From Ariolimax columbianus (lineage: Eukaryota; Mollusca; Gastropoda; Stylommatophora; Arionidae): a DNA stretch of 64,000 bases. This document shows positions 12,901 through 27,900 of the stretch, piece after piece. The notes under the pieces were generated by a model. The model saw only the letters and a list, made by a program, of their open reading frames with translations, had not been told where the DNA came from and searched no databases. Every line of letters begins with the position of its first letter. Position 1 is the stretch's first letter. Made by a program: the position numbers and the translations under genes. Location: the NCBI GenBank assembly GCA_036924085.1, contig JAVGWX010000008.1, positions 50,885,019-50,949,018 of the forward strand, written 5' to 3'.

Positions 12901-15900
12901 GGGAAGCAAACAGTTAAGAAAATGCAGGAGGAAGCAGACCCTTACATAAAATGCATGCCAAAGTCGGATGCACTGGGCCAACAGGCACAAAATCAAAATA
13001 TAACGTAAAAAGAATTTATTTTAATTTTTAAATGCCAAAAGGCATGGTGATGGTTACTGACCGCTTTGCCAGTCACTAACCAAGGGTCTAAGAAGAAGAC
13101 GAAACGCAATGAACATAATACAAGGAAAATGTATACATAATTTAAACGTTGAATATGAAACTAATAATAATTTGGATAAAGAGCATGTTTCAAGATAACA
13201 AGAAATAAGAATATATTGCTAACCTTATGAGCCTGTATACTGGGTCTGTGCAGAGTTGGCTGTCGATTCAGGAGTAGATAGTCACCATTGATGAGATGTC
13301 TGCAAACCTATGACAAATATTCATTGAATTATTTTCCCTTCATATTGTATATGAATACAGGGCTGCAATGGTCATGCTCCATTGACATTTTGCATTACAT
13401 CTATTTAATTTTTGCACATGAGATTGTAGTTGTCTGACTTCCTCTTCACTATGTCTCGCTCCCATCGATTTCTATTTGTTGCTTTTTTGATGCTCCATCG
13501 ACATATTGCTTTTCATCTTTTTAATTTCTGCACATGAAACTCAAGTTGCCTGACTTCTTCTCCACTTCTGTTCCCTACAGGTTATTATCCTCTCCACTAT
13601 TCTCTTCCTTTGGGGGTTTTAATTTTCTTAAATATTTTTTAGAGTAACTCTCCTATTGATTCAATTTTTCTCTCTTTAATCACCATCTGTATTGACGATG
13701 CCCTCTTCCAAATTTGTGTTTGTTATCATTTCTGGACAACTGATTCAAATTATACAACAGAAACATCCGTTGGTGCAGGTCTGTAGTCTGGATATGATAC
13801 TCTTAGCTAAATGCCATGTTTCTGGGCCTCAGAGTAGGACTTTGTTGAACAAACTAATGATTTAGGGAGAATGTTAATGAATTTTACAAATGTACAGAGA
13901 AATCAGAAAGCAAATTTGGCTGACATCTGAATATGTATTTCGGGATCAAGATGCTGAGCAGCGCATGAGCTGCAGTGGTCAGCGACCCATAGCTGACTGC
14001 TAGCATCAGGGCTAACGAACCAGAACTGCCAAGACCCTTCTACACCTCCACGCGGTGATCCTGGATAACAGGCTGCAGCAGGGCAGACTGGCCAAGGAGA
14101 AGGGATCGAAGAGGGAATGCTAACCCGGTACTAAAAAAATTCTTGCTGAAGTCGGATGTGTTGGACCGAAAGGTGTAAATATCACAGCCAAGCTGTAAAC
14201 TACAACACAACGCATTCCGTTCTCTGGACTACATTCTGCTACTTACCCTTTCAGGATTTGGTAGTGGGAGATTGAGAACGAACGACGAAGAAGAAAAAGA
14301 TGTATTTCCATCTTTGCTAATGTTATTTCTAAAAAGAATCAATATTTTGTTGCATAATAAAATGAAAAATATGAAAATCAAATATCTTACAAGTTAATGT
14401 AAAAGCACCCAAAGACAATTACCCCCCTTATTAAATATTGTAGATTTTACTTAATATCTGTCAATCAAATTCTATAAGTTTGTCTTATAAGATAAAAACA
14501 GCTACAAGATGTACAAGAAAGTCTTATTGGTGGACGTTAACAAAATGGGTTTCAATAAAATAAACAATAAGCACTAACCACTTTTGTGCCAGTAATGTTT
14601 TTGTCAGGTACCAACAGCTGTTTAGCTATCGCTTCCCTTTGGGTGAGATTATCTAGGCTCAAATTCACTGTGGTTCCATCTTCATTGACGATACTTGATG
14701 CCCTGGTGACAGAAGAAAATCATCAAACACAAAACTTGCCTTACTTTCATGCCTCAATACTACGAGTCGTGTTCAAATGAAACCGGACCAAACTGTAACA
14801 AGTGAAAATACGTATGATGCACATGATGACGTCACTTCTGGTGTAAACAGCACATACAAACCGCCAAGTTTGCAAAATTTCATTATCCCACCAACTCATA
14901 GTTTTCTCAGCAGACCGTTGAAAACATGGCGGGTGTGATACGGAATCCGTCCAGAGTTGATCAGTGAGCGGTGATTCAGTTTCTAACAGTTAAAGGATGT
15001 CAACCAGTTGACAATCATCACAGAATGCAGGCAGTGTATGGTGACAAAAGTGTGTCGAAGGCAACAGTGAAGAACTGGACAATGATGTTTAAAGAAGGAC
15101 GTGAAGTAACGAAAGATCTTCCGAGACCAGGTCAGGCGCATATTTTTGCGTTAACTCACATCCTTCTTTAATCATCGTTGTCCAGTTCTTCGCTGTTGTC
15201 ATCGATTAGTCGGAGGATAATGAAATTTTGCAAACTTGACAGTTGGTATGTGCTGTTTACACCAGAAGTGACATCATCATGCTCATCATACGTATGTTCA
15301 CTTGCTGCAGTTTGGTCCAGTTTCCTTTGAACAGGCCTCGTATTTTTACTTCAATATTTCATAAATTCTTTACAGTTCCATTTATATGTGGATCGAAGTT
15401 GCACAAAGTATCAGTTCAATTCTACTGAAATCAACACGGTTCACTCTTTTGCTTAGCTAGATTTTGAGGTCATTTGACAAGTTTTTCAAAATACAGCCAC
15501 CTACAAGAACTTTGATCGAGTCTAATGGAACAAACTATTTAAGATTCTGCAGCAAATAGGTATAGAAAAACCACTCATTAAGTTAATCCAGAACCTGTAT
15601 GAAATATAAGAGGCGATTATTTCAATCACAGAAGATCTTACATATCCAGTTTCCATACGACAGGGGGTATGAAAGGGCTGCTTGCTTTCCCTGTGTCTCT
15701 ATGACACATATTCTGAGATAATGATGGCCAGGGTTATGCGGAGTTGTAATTAGGGTGCCAAAGTTAATGGTATGAAAGTCAATGCCATCAAATTTGCAGA
15801 TGAACAAGCGATAGCGGAAGTAGCAATGTTTGAAATGCTGCTTGAAAGAATTAATAGCATGGCCAAAAAGTTTGGCATGAAAATAAACACATCGAAGAGA

Positions 15901-18900
15901 AAGACTTTGGTAATATCCAAGCAACATAGGCAAATAAATATATTCATCAATGGAGAAATAATTAAACAAGTACAGAAGTTTACATATTTGGGGCAAACCA
16001 TAACAGAAGATGCCCGCAACGAGACAAAAATTAAGACAAGGATTGCAATGGCAAAAAAAGGGCTTCAGAGAAAAACAAATTGTTAACCTCAAAGAATATC
16101 AGGATAGAACTGAGGAAAAGAATAGCCGCGACTCATAAATGACCAATTGCACTGTATGGGGTTGAATCATGGACTTTGGCGAAGAAGGATAAAAAAAGCT
16201 TGGAAGTGTTTGAAATGTGGTGCTACCATAGAATGGAAAGATGAGTTGGACAGAAAGAAGATACAAAAAAATTGATTACCAACACCAGAAAAAAATACGT
16301 ACAGATAACATGCATAGTACCAAATTGTACTTTCAGAGGTCAATTTAAATTTATTCGAAGAAAGCAGTGGCCATCCTAAAGATACAGATGTTTACATAAC
16401 GTTCATCCAGAAATGGTACTGGAGATAGCCAAAAGTGCTGTCTCTAACCCTTACATGTTGGACCCTTTTGTAGAAGCTATTCAATGATAATTTATTCAGT
16501 TATGCTCATTGGTAATTTCTATTTTGTTGAAGATATGGTATCATCTGTTGTGACCTGAGCATGTCACATTACTTGCACCTTCCGTGACAATCTGTCAGCC
16601 TCTTTGTCACCTTTCATATCACAATGATAAACTGCATCAGAACTCTTGACCAGGTTATATAGGAACAGTACACTTTGATGATATGACAACCATTTGGTAT
16701 TTGAAGTGGTGTTAAGCAGGGCTGTGTTCTGGCCCCGACACTTTTCGGAATCTTCTTTGCTTTGGTACTGAAACATGCATTTGGTAATGCAAATGAAGGA
16801 ATCTGACTTCACTGTAGTCGGGCGGAAGGCTGTTTAAGCTTGAAAGGCTCAAGGCCAAAACAACGATCAGGGAGATCGCCATCAGGGACTTGCTTCTCGC
16901 TGATGATGCTGCAATTGTCACCCACAGTCAGCAGAAACTTCAGAGGTTGATAGATCGCTTCTCCCAGGCTTGTAAAGATTTTGGTCTCACAATAAGTCTG
17001 AACAAAACAAATGTGCTGGAACAGGAAGTAGATGCCAAGTCACAACATAGATAATTATGAACTGGCAGATGTGCATAAATTCACATACATGGGATCCCGC
17101 GTCAACAACAAGCTCTTTTTCTAGACCCAGAAATAGACAGTCACATTGGCAAAGCTGCTGCCACATTTGCTCACCTCACAACACGTGTTTGGAAAAACCC
17201 AAAACTGACAATTAAAACCAAGACCATGGTGTACAATGCGTGTGCCGTCAGCAGACTTCTGTATGGTAGCCAGACTTGGGCAACTTATACCAAACAAGAG
17301 CACATGCTTAACACCTTCCACCTACAATCCATTCTTGGAATTACATGAAGAGACAGTGACAAATGTGGTTTCCTAAGCATGGACACTCTCCTTAGGCAGC
17401 AAAAGCTACAATGGCTTGGCCATATTCATTGCATTGAAGATAGTCGTATTCCCAAAGATATCCTCTATGGACAGTTGGTAAATAGGAAAAGAACAATCGG
17501 CCAACCACAGTGTGTGTAAGCACGATTAGAAGGTCCTAGACATGAGTCTGACATCCTGGGAAGACCAAGTTGCAGACCGATCCAAGTGGAGATGTACCCT
17601 GAAGAGCCACCTCTTGCTTGGTGAAGAGAAGCTCTTACAACACAGATAGATGTTGCAAATAGAACGAAAACAAGAAAAGCTAAGTACATATTTTTTGTTT
17701 ATCTCTCCAATTCATATCATCCTATAGTCAGCCATGACTGAAAGAGGCTACTGCTACTATATAGATTACATATAGATTTGGTTTTAATTAATTTTGATAT
17801 TGTTTTAGCAACTGCTAACGATTGCTAACTTTACAATGTACATTTGGCACTTCTTACATTGATATTGCAATTTCTCTGGTACCAAAAAGACTGATAGATT
17901 CGCATGAGGTGGTAGACTACCTCAACCTGACACATGTATAACTTATGCATAGGACCCAACTAAAATACTCACAGCAAATACAGATAACAACATTCAACAT
18001 CAGAATGGGAACTACCCCACTGCAAGAGGTAGACTCATTTAACTAATTAGGCTGCAAAGCACTACTAGAATCAGTAAAGAACATAGCAAATGAGGACATA
18101 ACACATAAAATCAGAACAGAGCTACATATACACCAAAAGATCTCTAAGATCATACTTCAGTGGCTTCCCTTTCATTGTAAAATTACGGGAAACAAGAGAG
18201 CCAATGCACTATCAAAAGCAGGTGGAAAAATGGAACAAATAACCCATAAAGTGCCATATAAGGATGCTAAAACTATCATTCGACGTCAGTATCTTCTTCT
18301 TCTGCCTAACAAGAGGACATAGCTACAAGCTGACTAAACAGAGGTCCAGATTAGATATTAGGAAATATATTTTTTGGTCAGAGAGTGGTGTCTGCTTGGA
18401 ATGCATTGCCAGGGAAGGTAGTGGAGGCAGGGACAGTTAATGCATTTAAGAATAAATTGGATGTGCATAGCTTTTAGAGCAAGGTGATGTAAATGTAACT
18501 GGTTGTATACAGACTCTGCAGGGTCTTCTAAACCATTATAAAGACATTTAGTTAAGTTAAGAACGGAATGCGTTGTCGTAGTTTACAGCTTGACTGTGAT
18601 ATTTGCACCTTTTGGTCCAACACATCCAACTTCAGCAAGCATTTTTAGAATACCGGGTTAGCATTCCCTCTTCGATCCCTTCTCCTTAGCCAGTCTGGCC
18701 TGCTGCAGTCTGTTATCCAGGATCACCGCGTGGAGGTGTAGAAGGGTCCTTGCAGCTCTGGTTCGCTGGCCCTGACGCTAGCAGTCAGCTATGGGTCGCT
18801 GACCACTGCAGCTCATGTGCTGCTACCTTTCAGTCTGACACTCCGTCTTTGGCGGCGCAGTCAGTATAAAATAAAATGGGAGAGAGTAACAGTCAAGACC

Positions 18901-21900
18901 CAATCCACCAACTACAAAGAGACCAGCAACCTGCAATATTCCACCTGGAAACGGACCACAGCAGACTACTGGGCTACCTATATCGGCTCAAAACCTCTCA
19001 AACAAATGCAGAAGAAGAAACTATTTAGGCAGCAACATAGATAAGGTAGGGGATACAGAAAGAATGCATGGTTGAGAATACAGAAAGCAAGAGGCACTTT
19101 CATCACACTAGAAAAATTGTGGAACAACAGAGACATTAAGCCTGACATAAAGATTAAATTTATCAACACCAAACGTAAAGTCAGTGATATGGAAGCTTAG
19201 AAAACAGCAAAGACATTAACAATACAGGTACAAGCATTTAAAAACAGATGCTTGCACAGATTACTTTGTTTGAAATGGTACGATAAGGTCACAAACATCA
19301 ACTAGTCGGAAAAATCTGGACAGCTATGAGTGGGAGGTGAAATTAAGAGAAGACGGTGCTGGATAGGTCATACTTTGTCAAAATAACCTGAACAGATTGC
19401 AAGACAGACACTGTTTTTTAATCCAAAAGTTAAAAGGTGTAGAGACAGACCAGAACACACTTGGAGAAGATGCGTCGTTGTTATCCGATAGCTGCTGAGC
19501 AAGCCTGCTCTTGGCAGCTCATTGCTATTCTTATATAAATACAGGTCTTGCTCAATTGTTCCACTGCTCCATACACTGTGTTGGCAGCAGTAAATGAGTG
19601 ACTTATAGCGCTGCTGGGGTCAGGGACAGTGACACATAACTGACCAGGACCCTATTCTGGCTCCAAGTGGTGAACATGGAAACAGACTACAACCAAGTAG
19701 TTTGGCTAAGAGATTAGGGATTGAAGAGGGAAGGCAAACCAAGTCCCAAAAATGCTGATGAAATCAGATATGTCAGGCCAAAAGGCAAAGATATCACAAC
19801 CTAACTGAAAAACTACGACACAACATCACAAATTTAGAACAAGCGCCGACAAAGAAGAATCAAATTTACTACACGGGATCTAGACGCTGAGCAGCGCATG
19901 AGCTGCAGTGGTCAGCGACCCATAGCTGACTGCTAGTGTCAGGGCCAGTGAACCAGAGCTGCCAAAACCCTTCTACACCTCCACGCGGTGATCCTGGATA
20001 ACAGGCTGCAGCAGGGCAGACTGGCTAAGGAGAAGGGATCGAAGAGAGAATGCTAACCCGGTACTAAAAAAATGCTTGCTGAAGTCGGATGTGTTGGACC
20101 GAAAGGTGCAAATATCGCAGTCAAGCTGTAAACTACGACAACGCATTCCGTTCTCTGGACTACATTCTGATACTTAAGCCCTTTTAGGGTTTGGTAGCGG
20201 GAGAATGAGAACAAACGCAGAAGAAGAAGAAATTCACTACACGCTTGGAAGGTTACAGTGGTGCTATTCTTTCCTCTCCTGTTACAACTCAAAAGTCATT
20301 GGTAGACTAAAAAACACAAAAGTGAAATAGTGTTACTATGAGTTCTCAGTCTTCTCATTGCTTTACCCTGGATATTTGTTTGGACCATTAATAACCATCT
20401 GCCTCAGTTCATGGACATTCCACGGGGTCACTCGCTGAGGGAAGGTCAGTTTGGATGCAAAAACCATAGGAATGCCAATCTCATTTGTGCCGATGTATGG
20501 ATCAGGGGAGATGACTGAGCGGGCTGCAAAGTTCACACGCTTTCCCATCATGTGCATCCGTAAAAGGCCATCTTTCTTCTCCAGCAACTAAAAAATGAAA
20601 CAGGGCAATCACTTTGTCAATTATATAATATAAAAACTAACCCTAAGTTTCCCTTACTGAGGATCATGGGACCAGGGAAGGTTGTGATGAGGGCTGGAAA
20701 CCTCACTTGCATAAAAACTATTGCCTATAAAACCACATGACAATGATGAATACAGGATTTTATTTCACCTCATATTCCCCAAATCGGTGTGTGTTGCACT
20801 ATGTTTTTATTTTGCGCCTGTCGGCCAAGTTCATCCGACTTCGGCATGCATTTTATGTGAGGGTCTGCTTCTTCCTGCATTTTCTAAGGATAACGGCCAG
20901 TGCTGTGATTGAGGTGCGAATGCAGCACCTTCGGCTTGTGAGCCGTGTCACTTAACCACTAGGCGACCCCGCCCCTAGGTCTATGTGTGTGTATTTAGTT
21001 CAGTTCATACCGTAACCCATCAGGTCGTCTGGGCACACCTGAAGACACTCCCACGCCATCTCTCTGTCCGCTGCCAACAGTCGTGCCTTACCGGGATGAA
21101 GGTTTGACCACTCAGTGATGTTGTCTGCCCATCTCTTCCTTGGACGTTGCCGTCCTCTCTTTCCTGGTACGGAACTAGGCAGTATCGAATTTGTTATTCA
21201 TTTGGACCTCGTGACGTGACCATACGAAGACATCTTTCGCCTTTTGATAGCTGTTTACAGATCCTCAAAACGCCCAATTGCGTTTTCCACTCTTCGTCAT
21301 ATTTCTATGTTCTTGACACGATGTATGTAATAACCCATAAATAATGGCCGAAGTGAATGGACTCTGACTAATCAACATGATAAATCAATTTTAAAACTCT
21401 TTGATGACACACTGTTTTGTGAAGGTGCGTAAATCTTTGTTAAAAGAATGTTCCTTATTAAAAATTGTTTTAAACAGAAACTTTCACGTTTTCATTTGTT
21501 ACTCATGTGAGAGCAACATTGAGCTGGTCTTTTCCAGAAACAGGTTCAGGAAGGAAAACTCCTACATGGTCAATAGATTGTCACAATTTGAAAATATTCA
21601 ATATCCCATGACATCAAGAAATTTACCTTGGAACTGGATTTGACAGAACCCCTGTTTGTATTATTATGTAATCCGACCTTCACTTGTAAAGTAATTTTTT
21701 ATTGACTTTACAGGAGCTATGAATAGGTATTGATATGATTGGATGCTGTGGATCACATGGTACAGTGTGACAGACACAAGATGAAAACCAGCAAAAATTA
21801 TGTTTAATGATCATCAAAGGTTTTTTTTTTTTAATTTTTCTAATAAAATAATTCTGACACAGCACAGAATTTTAATTGCTGCGGTAAAACTAGAAATCAA

Positions 21901-24900
21901 ATGCCAATAATAAAGAAGATAAGCATGTATTAGTTCTGATTACACAAAGACGAAATCAAAAAGTGCAAAGCACTCATTCCAGAACCAAAATAATCTTGGA
22001 AGTTCCGCAGATAACAAAGAACATATCCTACAGGACTGCTCTACGTATGCAGGTCAAAGATAGATAGTCTGGCCTGGGGGAGCGAACATGCTTGAAAAGC
22101 TGTTGAGGCTGGCAAACACCTGAAACACAGTCTCCTTCGTGAACTTCACCGGACTAATAGCATAGCATCAGTTGATTGAAGGAGTGTATGAGATGCAGCG
22201 GTCAACGACCAAACCTGATTATCAGGTAAACGACGACACAAAGCATTCCGTTCTCTGGACTACATTCTGCAACTTAAAGCCCTTTCAGGGCTTGGTAGCA
22301 GGAGATTGAGAACAAATGAAGCCAAGCCCAGCCAAAAAGGGCCTATTTCAACGGGGATTAGAATTTAACTAAATAGGTAAGATTTTTTTTTTCTCCAGCA
22401 AAAGTCGGATCCTTTATTTTTTTTATCAGCCCTCATAATATAAATAAGGAATGAAGTTGCCCAGAGTTTACAAATGTCCAGTCGACCCAACTGTAAATGG
22501 GTACACTCAACATTTTTTTAAAAATAAGGAGCCACGTAGCGCAGTGGTTAGCGAGCTGGCTTCCCATCTGAGTGGTTCATTCCCCAGTTGAGGTGGAAAT
22601 GTTTTTTCAGACCGCAATGGCTCCCGGGTCGACCCAGCCTTAAATAGGTACCGGTTCAGTACGGGAAGTACAGGCGGATGGCATGATGCTGACCACATCA
22701 TCCACTAAGTGCTGTGGGTTACAGAATATTATGGGCCTAACATCATATTTCCTATGCGCCACATGGCATGACGGGATCTTTACTTTACCGTTTTATAATA
22801 TAAATAAGGACTGAAGTTGCTCAGAGGCTACAAACAGAAACAATCAGCAATATACCTGTCTGACACCGGAACACTTCTCATCTGAGAGCTTGTCTAAGTC
22901 GCTGTCCAGTACAACGTTGACCTTTGACTGCAAACGTAACCACGACGTCATGATTTTCTGCATGTGTGTGGTCATGCTCTCACTTGTTTCAGGAACTGTA
23001 AGGCCCTGAAAGAGTTAACGATAAAGATGATGATGTTCGAAGCTACTCGTGCTGAGTTGGGATAACTCTTGATAACATTTTTTTGGTAGCAGCTTAGTGG
23101 CTCTTCTTACATCCCAAGGCATACTTGAGAAGGTGAATGAAGGTCCTCATGGCTGTAGTGCAATGCAAAACTCAACGGTAAACTCACCACTATGGGGATT
23201 AGTGTCAATCTCTACCTCTTTGGTCAGACTACTATGACACAACCTATTTCCAGGAGTTCGAACGAGGACATGAAGTGGGGACTTGATCAGCATGTTTCAC
23301 CTGACCTGATTATTCTTCACCGCTTGTGGATAACGAACTCTTAGTACAAGAGGGGAGACAAAAAGTAACCATAATATTTTTATTAACAGAACATCAACAA
23401 ATATGATTATTTTTTTTTTGTACTCGTATATTTACTTTTATTATTAGAATATGCACAAATATGATTACTTTTTTGACCACTCCTCATGTATTTATTGTTT
23501 ATTAACGGAACGTGAACAAATATGATCACTTTTTATTTACATGCTGAAGTCAGATGCAATGAGCCGCCGACAGGCGCAAAATAAAAACCACAGTGCAACA
23601 CTCTCCGCCTTGGAGATTAGAGAAAAAAGCGAACGCAAACAAACAGATAACAACAAAAATCCCTCTTTTACAATTCCTCGAATATTTACTTTTATTAACA
23701 GAAAATGACGAAATATGATTACTTTTTTTTTTACTACTCCTCGTATATTTACTTTTATTAACAGAACATCAACAAATATGATTACTTTTTTACCACTCCT
23801 CATATATTTCCTTTAACTATCTTTACAGCTGTAGTTATCTTCTGGGATTAATAGAGATAATGAATGTAGACTACTTGTCCCAGCAGTCAGAGCACAGTGT
23901 GCAGGTTAAGTTTTTATTGTCCAAAAAATACCTAGGTCCCTGAAGCATGCCGTAACTATTTAACTGGTACCAAATCTTCTAAGTCAATCTTCTTGTTCTT
24001 ATAGATGTTAACAAACATATCTAAATAAATCAGTGGTTAGTCTGAGATTATTGGTATCTCCACAGAGTTTGTCCAGGAGTGGTATTGCTGATGGCCATAT
24101 GTGCTGTCTTTGTTACTCGTGCGTTGGACACCTTCGTAGCAGATGTTTTTACAAATTTTTCTCTGTGTCTCCCAAATGCCGCAACCGCTCACAGTGCATC
24201 TGCAAAGAGTACCACATGTCTCTCTGTGATTTCATCTGTTATTAGAAGTGTTTCTTTATGTCTTTTACAGTTAGCTTAGTGTATCATTTATTGTAAAAGG
24301 GTGTATTGGTGTATAATAGTAGACAATGCCAGTGTGGATGAAGTGTTAGAGAGATGTATTAGGCGACCAGTTTCTTTTGTCTTCCCTAGCTGTAACCAGG
24401 AAGCATTTACATCTGGGTAAACATGAGCATGATGATACTAGATCATTTATCCAGTAATTTTTGTCTGTGAAATGCAAAGGCTCAAACCTTGAAAAAATAC
24501 AACATGTATGTTCTAAATTATTGTGCTTTAATCCACCAATGTTGTTGTATTATTCGTTATCACTGGTCATTTTTCTACTACCACAGGATGTAGAGATCTT
24601 TGATTTTACTTGTCCCTTATAGCTTTTATAGGATGGAACATACCCTCTGTAGCCACTTGTTACAGCATACCTGGCAGTATTGGTGACATCAGATGTACCT
24701 TCGAAGCTGTGCATGAACTATAGCGGTCAGCGACCAAACCTGATTGCTAGCATCAGGGCCAGTGACCCAGAGCTGTCAAGACTCTTCTCCACCTCCACAT
24801 GGTGATCTTAGATAACAGGCTGCAACATGGCAGACTGACTAAATAGAAGGGATCAAAGAGGGAACCAGTACCCAAAAAATGCCTGCTGAAGTCGGATATG

Positions 24901-27900
24901 TCAGACCAAAAGGTGCAAATATCATAGGCAAGCTGTAAACGACGACACAAAGCATTCCGTTCTCTGGACTACATTCTGCAACTTAAAGCCCTTTCAGGGC
25001 TTGGTAGCAGGAGATTGAGAACAAATGAAGCCAAGCCCAGCCAAAAAAGGGCCTATTTCAACGGGGATTAGAATTTAACTAAATAGGTAAGATTTTTTTT
25101 TTACTACATCCTGCTACTTGCAAAAACCCTTTTCGTGGCTTGGTAGCAGGAGTTTGAGGACGAATGACAAAAAAGAAGACGTACCTTCACCATATCTTTC
25201 TGAAGTCCTTCTACTCTCTCTGTGTAGGAGCTGATTAAGTCTTTCAGGATCACACATTCTCTCAAGACACTGGAGAGGTTTGCAGTCTGAGCATGCTCAA
25301 ACTTGCGGCCTTTCATGACAGTCAGCTGAGGAAGAGACAAACAGTGACACAGTTCTGAATAGTAAGTCCAGGGGCAGTTATTCATACTGTGCTATACTTA
25401 CAGGCAAGCCACTGATGTGTGAACCTCAATAGTAAAGAAGTTTAAATAATCCACCACACTGAATTAACTTGCATGTAGATTCATATATAAAATGGCTACC
25501 AAATATGGCTGACTATTTGTGCCTCAAACTCCACACACACATGATCTTCCTATCACAAACACAATGTTTGCCTGCGCACTCATCAAAAGACATGCTGGAT
25601 GCATCATCGGCAGATGTGATCTGCAGGTGACAAAGGCTATATGTGGTGCTGAATACAGGGCTGATCTTTTTTCTTCTTCTTCTTTTCACTTATCCTGTAA
25701 TGCTTTTCAGCATCAGGTTATCAAAACATCTCTAGAACGAGCCTGACTGTGTGCCTCATGCACAGTGGCATTCACTGCCTCAGAAAATTTTTGTGTCATC
25801 TTTTTTATGGTCTGCCTTTGGCCTTGAATCTGTTGTATCTAATTAGCATTGCTTGTTACGTGGCCAAAACATTCTAGTTGCTGTCTTTTGATGTAGTCTA
25901 ATATTGATGTTCCCACTAGTCCCCTGATGTCATCGTTTCTAATCATATCTCCCCTTGTTACACCCAATATTTTTCTCAGGCATTTCATTTCTGCCGTTAC
26001 AATTTGTCATTTATCATTTGATAATAGTGTCCAGCTTTGACATTGGTAGCTCAGAGTCAAAAGAAAAATCGTGTTGTATAAAACTGCTTTGGTAGTTATT
26101 GTGACATTTCTACAATTAAGTATTGGTATTCCAATGTATTGTCCAATGATCTGATTTGCCTTATTGCATCTTTGTTGGATTTCTGTTGTAATTCTTCTGT
26201 CTGCTGATATTGTGCTCCTTAAGTATGTGAAATCTTTCACATGTTAGATTTGCTGCTAGTTCACCTTATTTCTCTATTCCACAAGGTGGTGTGCGTTGCA
26301 CTATGTTTTTATTTTGCGCCTGTCAGCCCAGTGCATCCAACTTCAGCGTGCATTTATGTAAGGGTCTGGTTCCTCCTGCATGCTCTAAAGGTTTGCTTCC
26401 TTGGGGAGCAAACCCAGCACCTTCGGATTGTGGGCCATGTAATTTAACCACTAGCCCACACCGTCCCATGGCTGTTATTTGAAGACCAAGCATAGCACAC
26501 AATGTCACGAGCTTCACAATACCTACAGGTCTAAATCTTGATGGTGGAACTGGAATGACATCCAGGAAGAACACATCAACTGGAATTTCATCTTGATGGA
26601 CTTTGGCCAAAAATGGGAAAAGCTTCTGAAGAAACTCTTTGTCCTGATTCCAAACCTTAGGTTGAAATGAAAGCAGAATGTGCATTTGTAAAGCAATATG
26701 TATCAATCAAGCAAGCATACAAGCTATGTAACTAGGGCACCAGGAATACTAATATGTTTTTAAAATATGTTTGAGAAAAGCTACTACCACCCCACACTTA
26801 ACGTCCTTTTCAGGGTACACAAAAGGGTAAACTTACTCATTGTGGCCATTAAACAACAACGATCCTGATGCAAGAAGCCAGCTATGAGTCACTGGCTGCT
26901 GTCAGCTCATTCACTGCTGCATCTTTTGACAGGAGTTCAGGATTTGACTAGTTTATAGATTGAACACAATACTCTTGTTTGTCAATGACTCTGAAGTTGA
27001 CAAAGATCATTTAGACAAATGAGAACAGAAAAAGCATCTAGTTATCCTGCAAGTTCCTCCCATATCTGATAACAAGGGCCTCCTACTGTGAAGAAAACAA
27101 AACTCTACCAGATACATTGTAAAAGGTGCTGCTTCTTCTTCTTCGTTCATTCTCAATCTCCCACTACCTATACCCTAAACAGGACTTCACAAGTAGCAGG
27201 ATGTGGTCCGGAGAATGGAATGCGTTACGTCGCTAGTTTACAACTTGACTGTGATATTTGCACCTTTCGGTCCGACACATCCGTCTTCGTAAAAGGTGCC
27301 ATATAAGTGTTGTGCAGTAGACTGGCAACCACAAAATGTACATCAAAGTACCAAAGAAGACATCATGACAATAATGCATAAATGCTTCAGTACATGTTTA
27401 ATGCTCAGAACGCAGCTGCAATGGTGCCCCCCCCCCCCCCCCCCCCTTCTCCTTTTGGAATTGAAAAAGAAAGTTAATGATCCTACGAGTTATTAAAACA
27501 ATGGTATTATAAATTATTAACAATTAAAAATTAGGAAAGAATAGCACCACTGCACCTCCATGCATGTTGTGACTAAAGAGAATTGTACATGGGGTTACAA
27601 CCTCATTGAATTACACAAATTGCCCCTTTGCTTCTTCTTAAGTGAAAAATTTACAAAATTATGATTAAAAAATGGTGCAGCCAAATATTTTTGCCAACTC
27701 TCATTCATATTAAATATTATATTAACTCTGATAAAGTAACTATATTATATACACCTAAACGTATTCAATTTGGGTTGTATTTCATGTTATCTTGAAAACT
27801 ATATTTCACAAATGTAATGCATTATAAAACAAAAAGTATACTTGTCTCAAGTGCTCCCTGGCAATGTTTGGAGACATGATGCATCTCCTATGCTTGGACT

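Noticed and set aside
24033..24279. Cys-rich plus-strand frames ([12 protein letters not shown]) as a zinc-binding gene
   Set aside because: No splice context, two overlapping frames equally open, and no spacing typical of a known finger.
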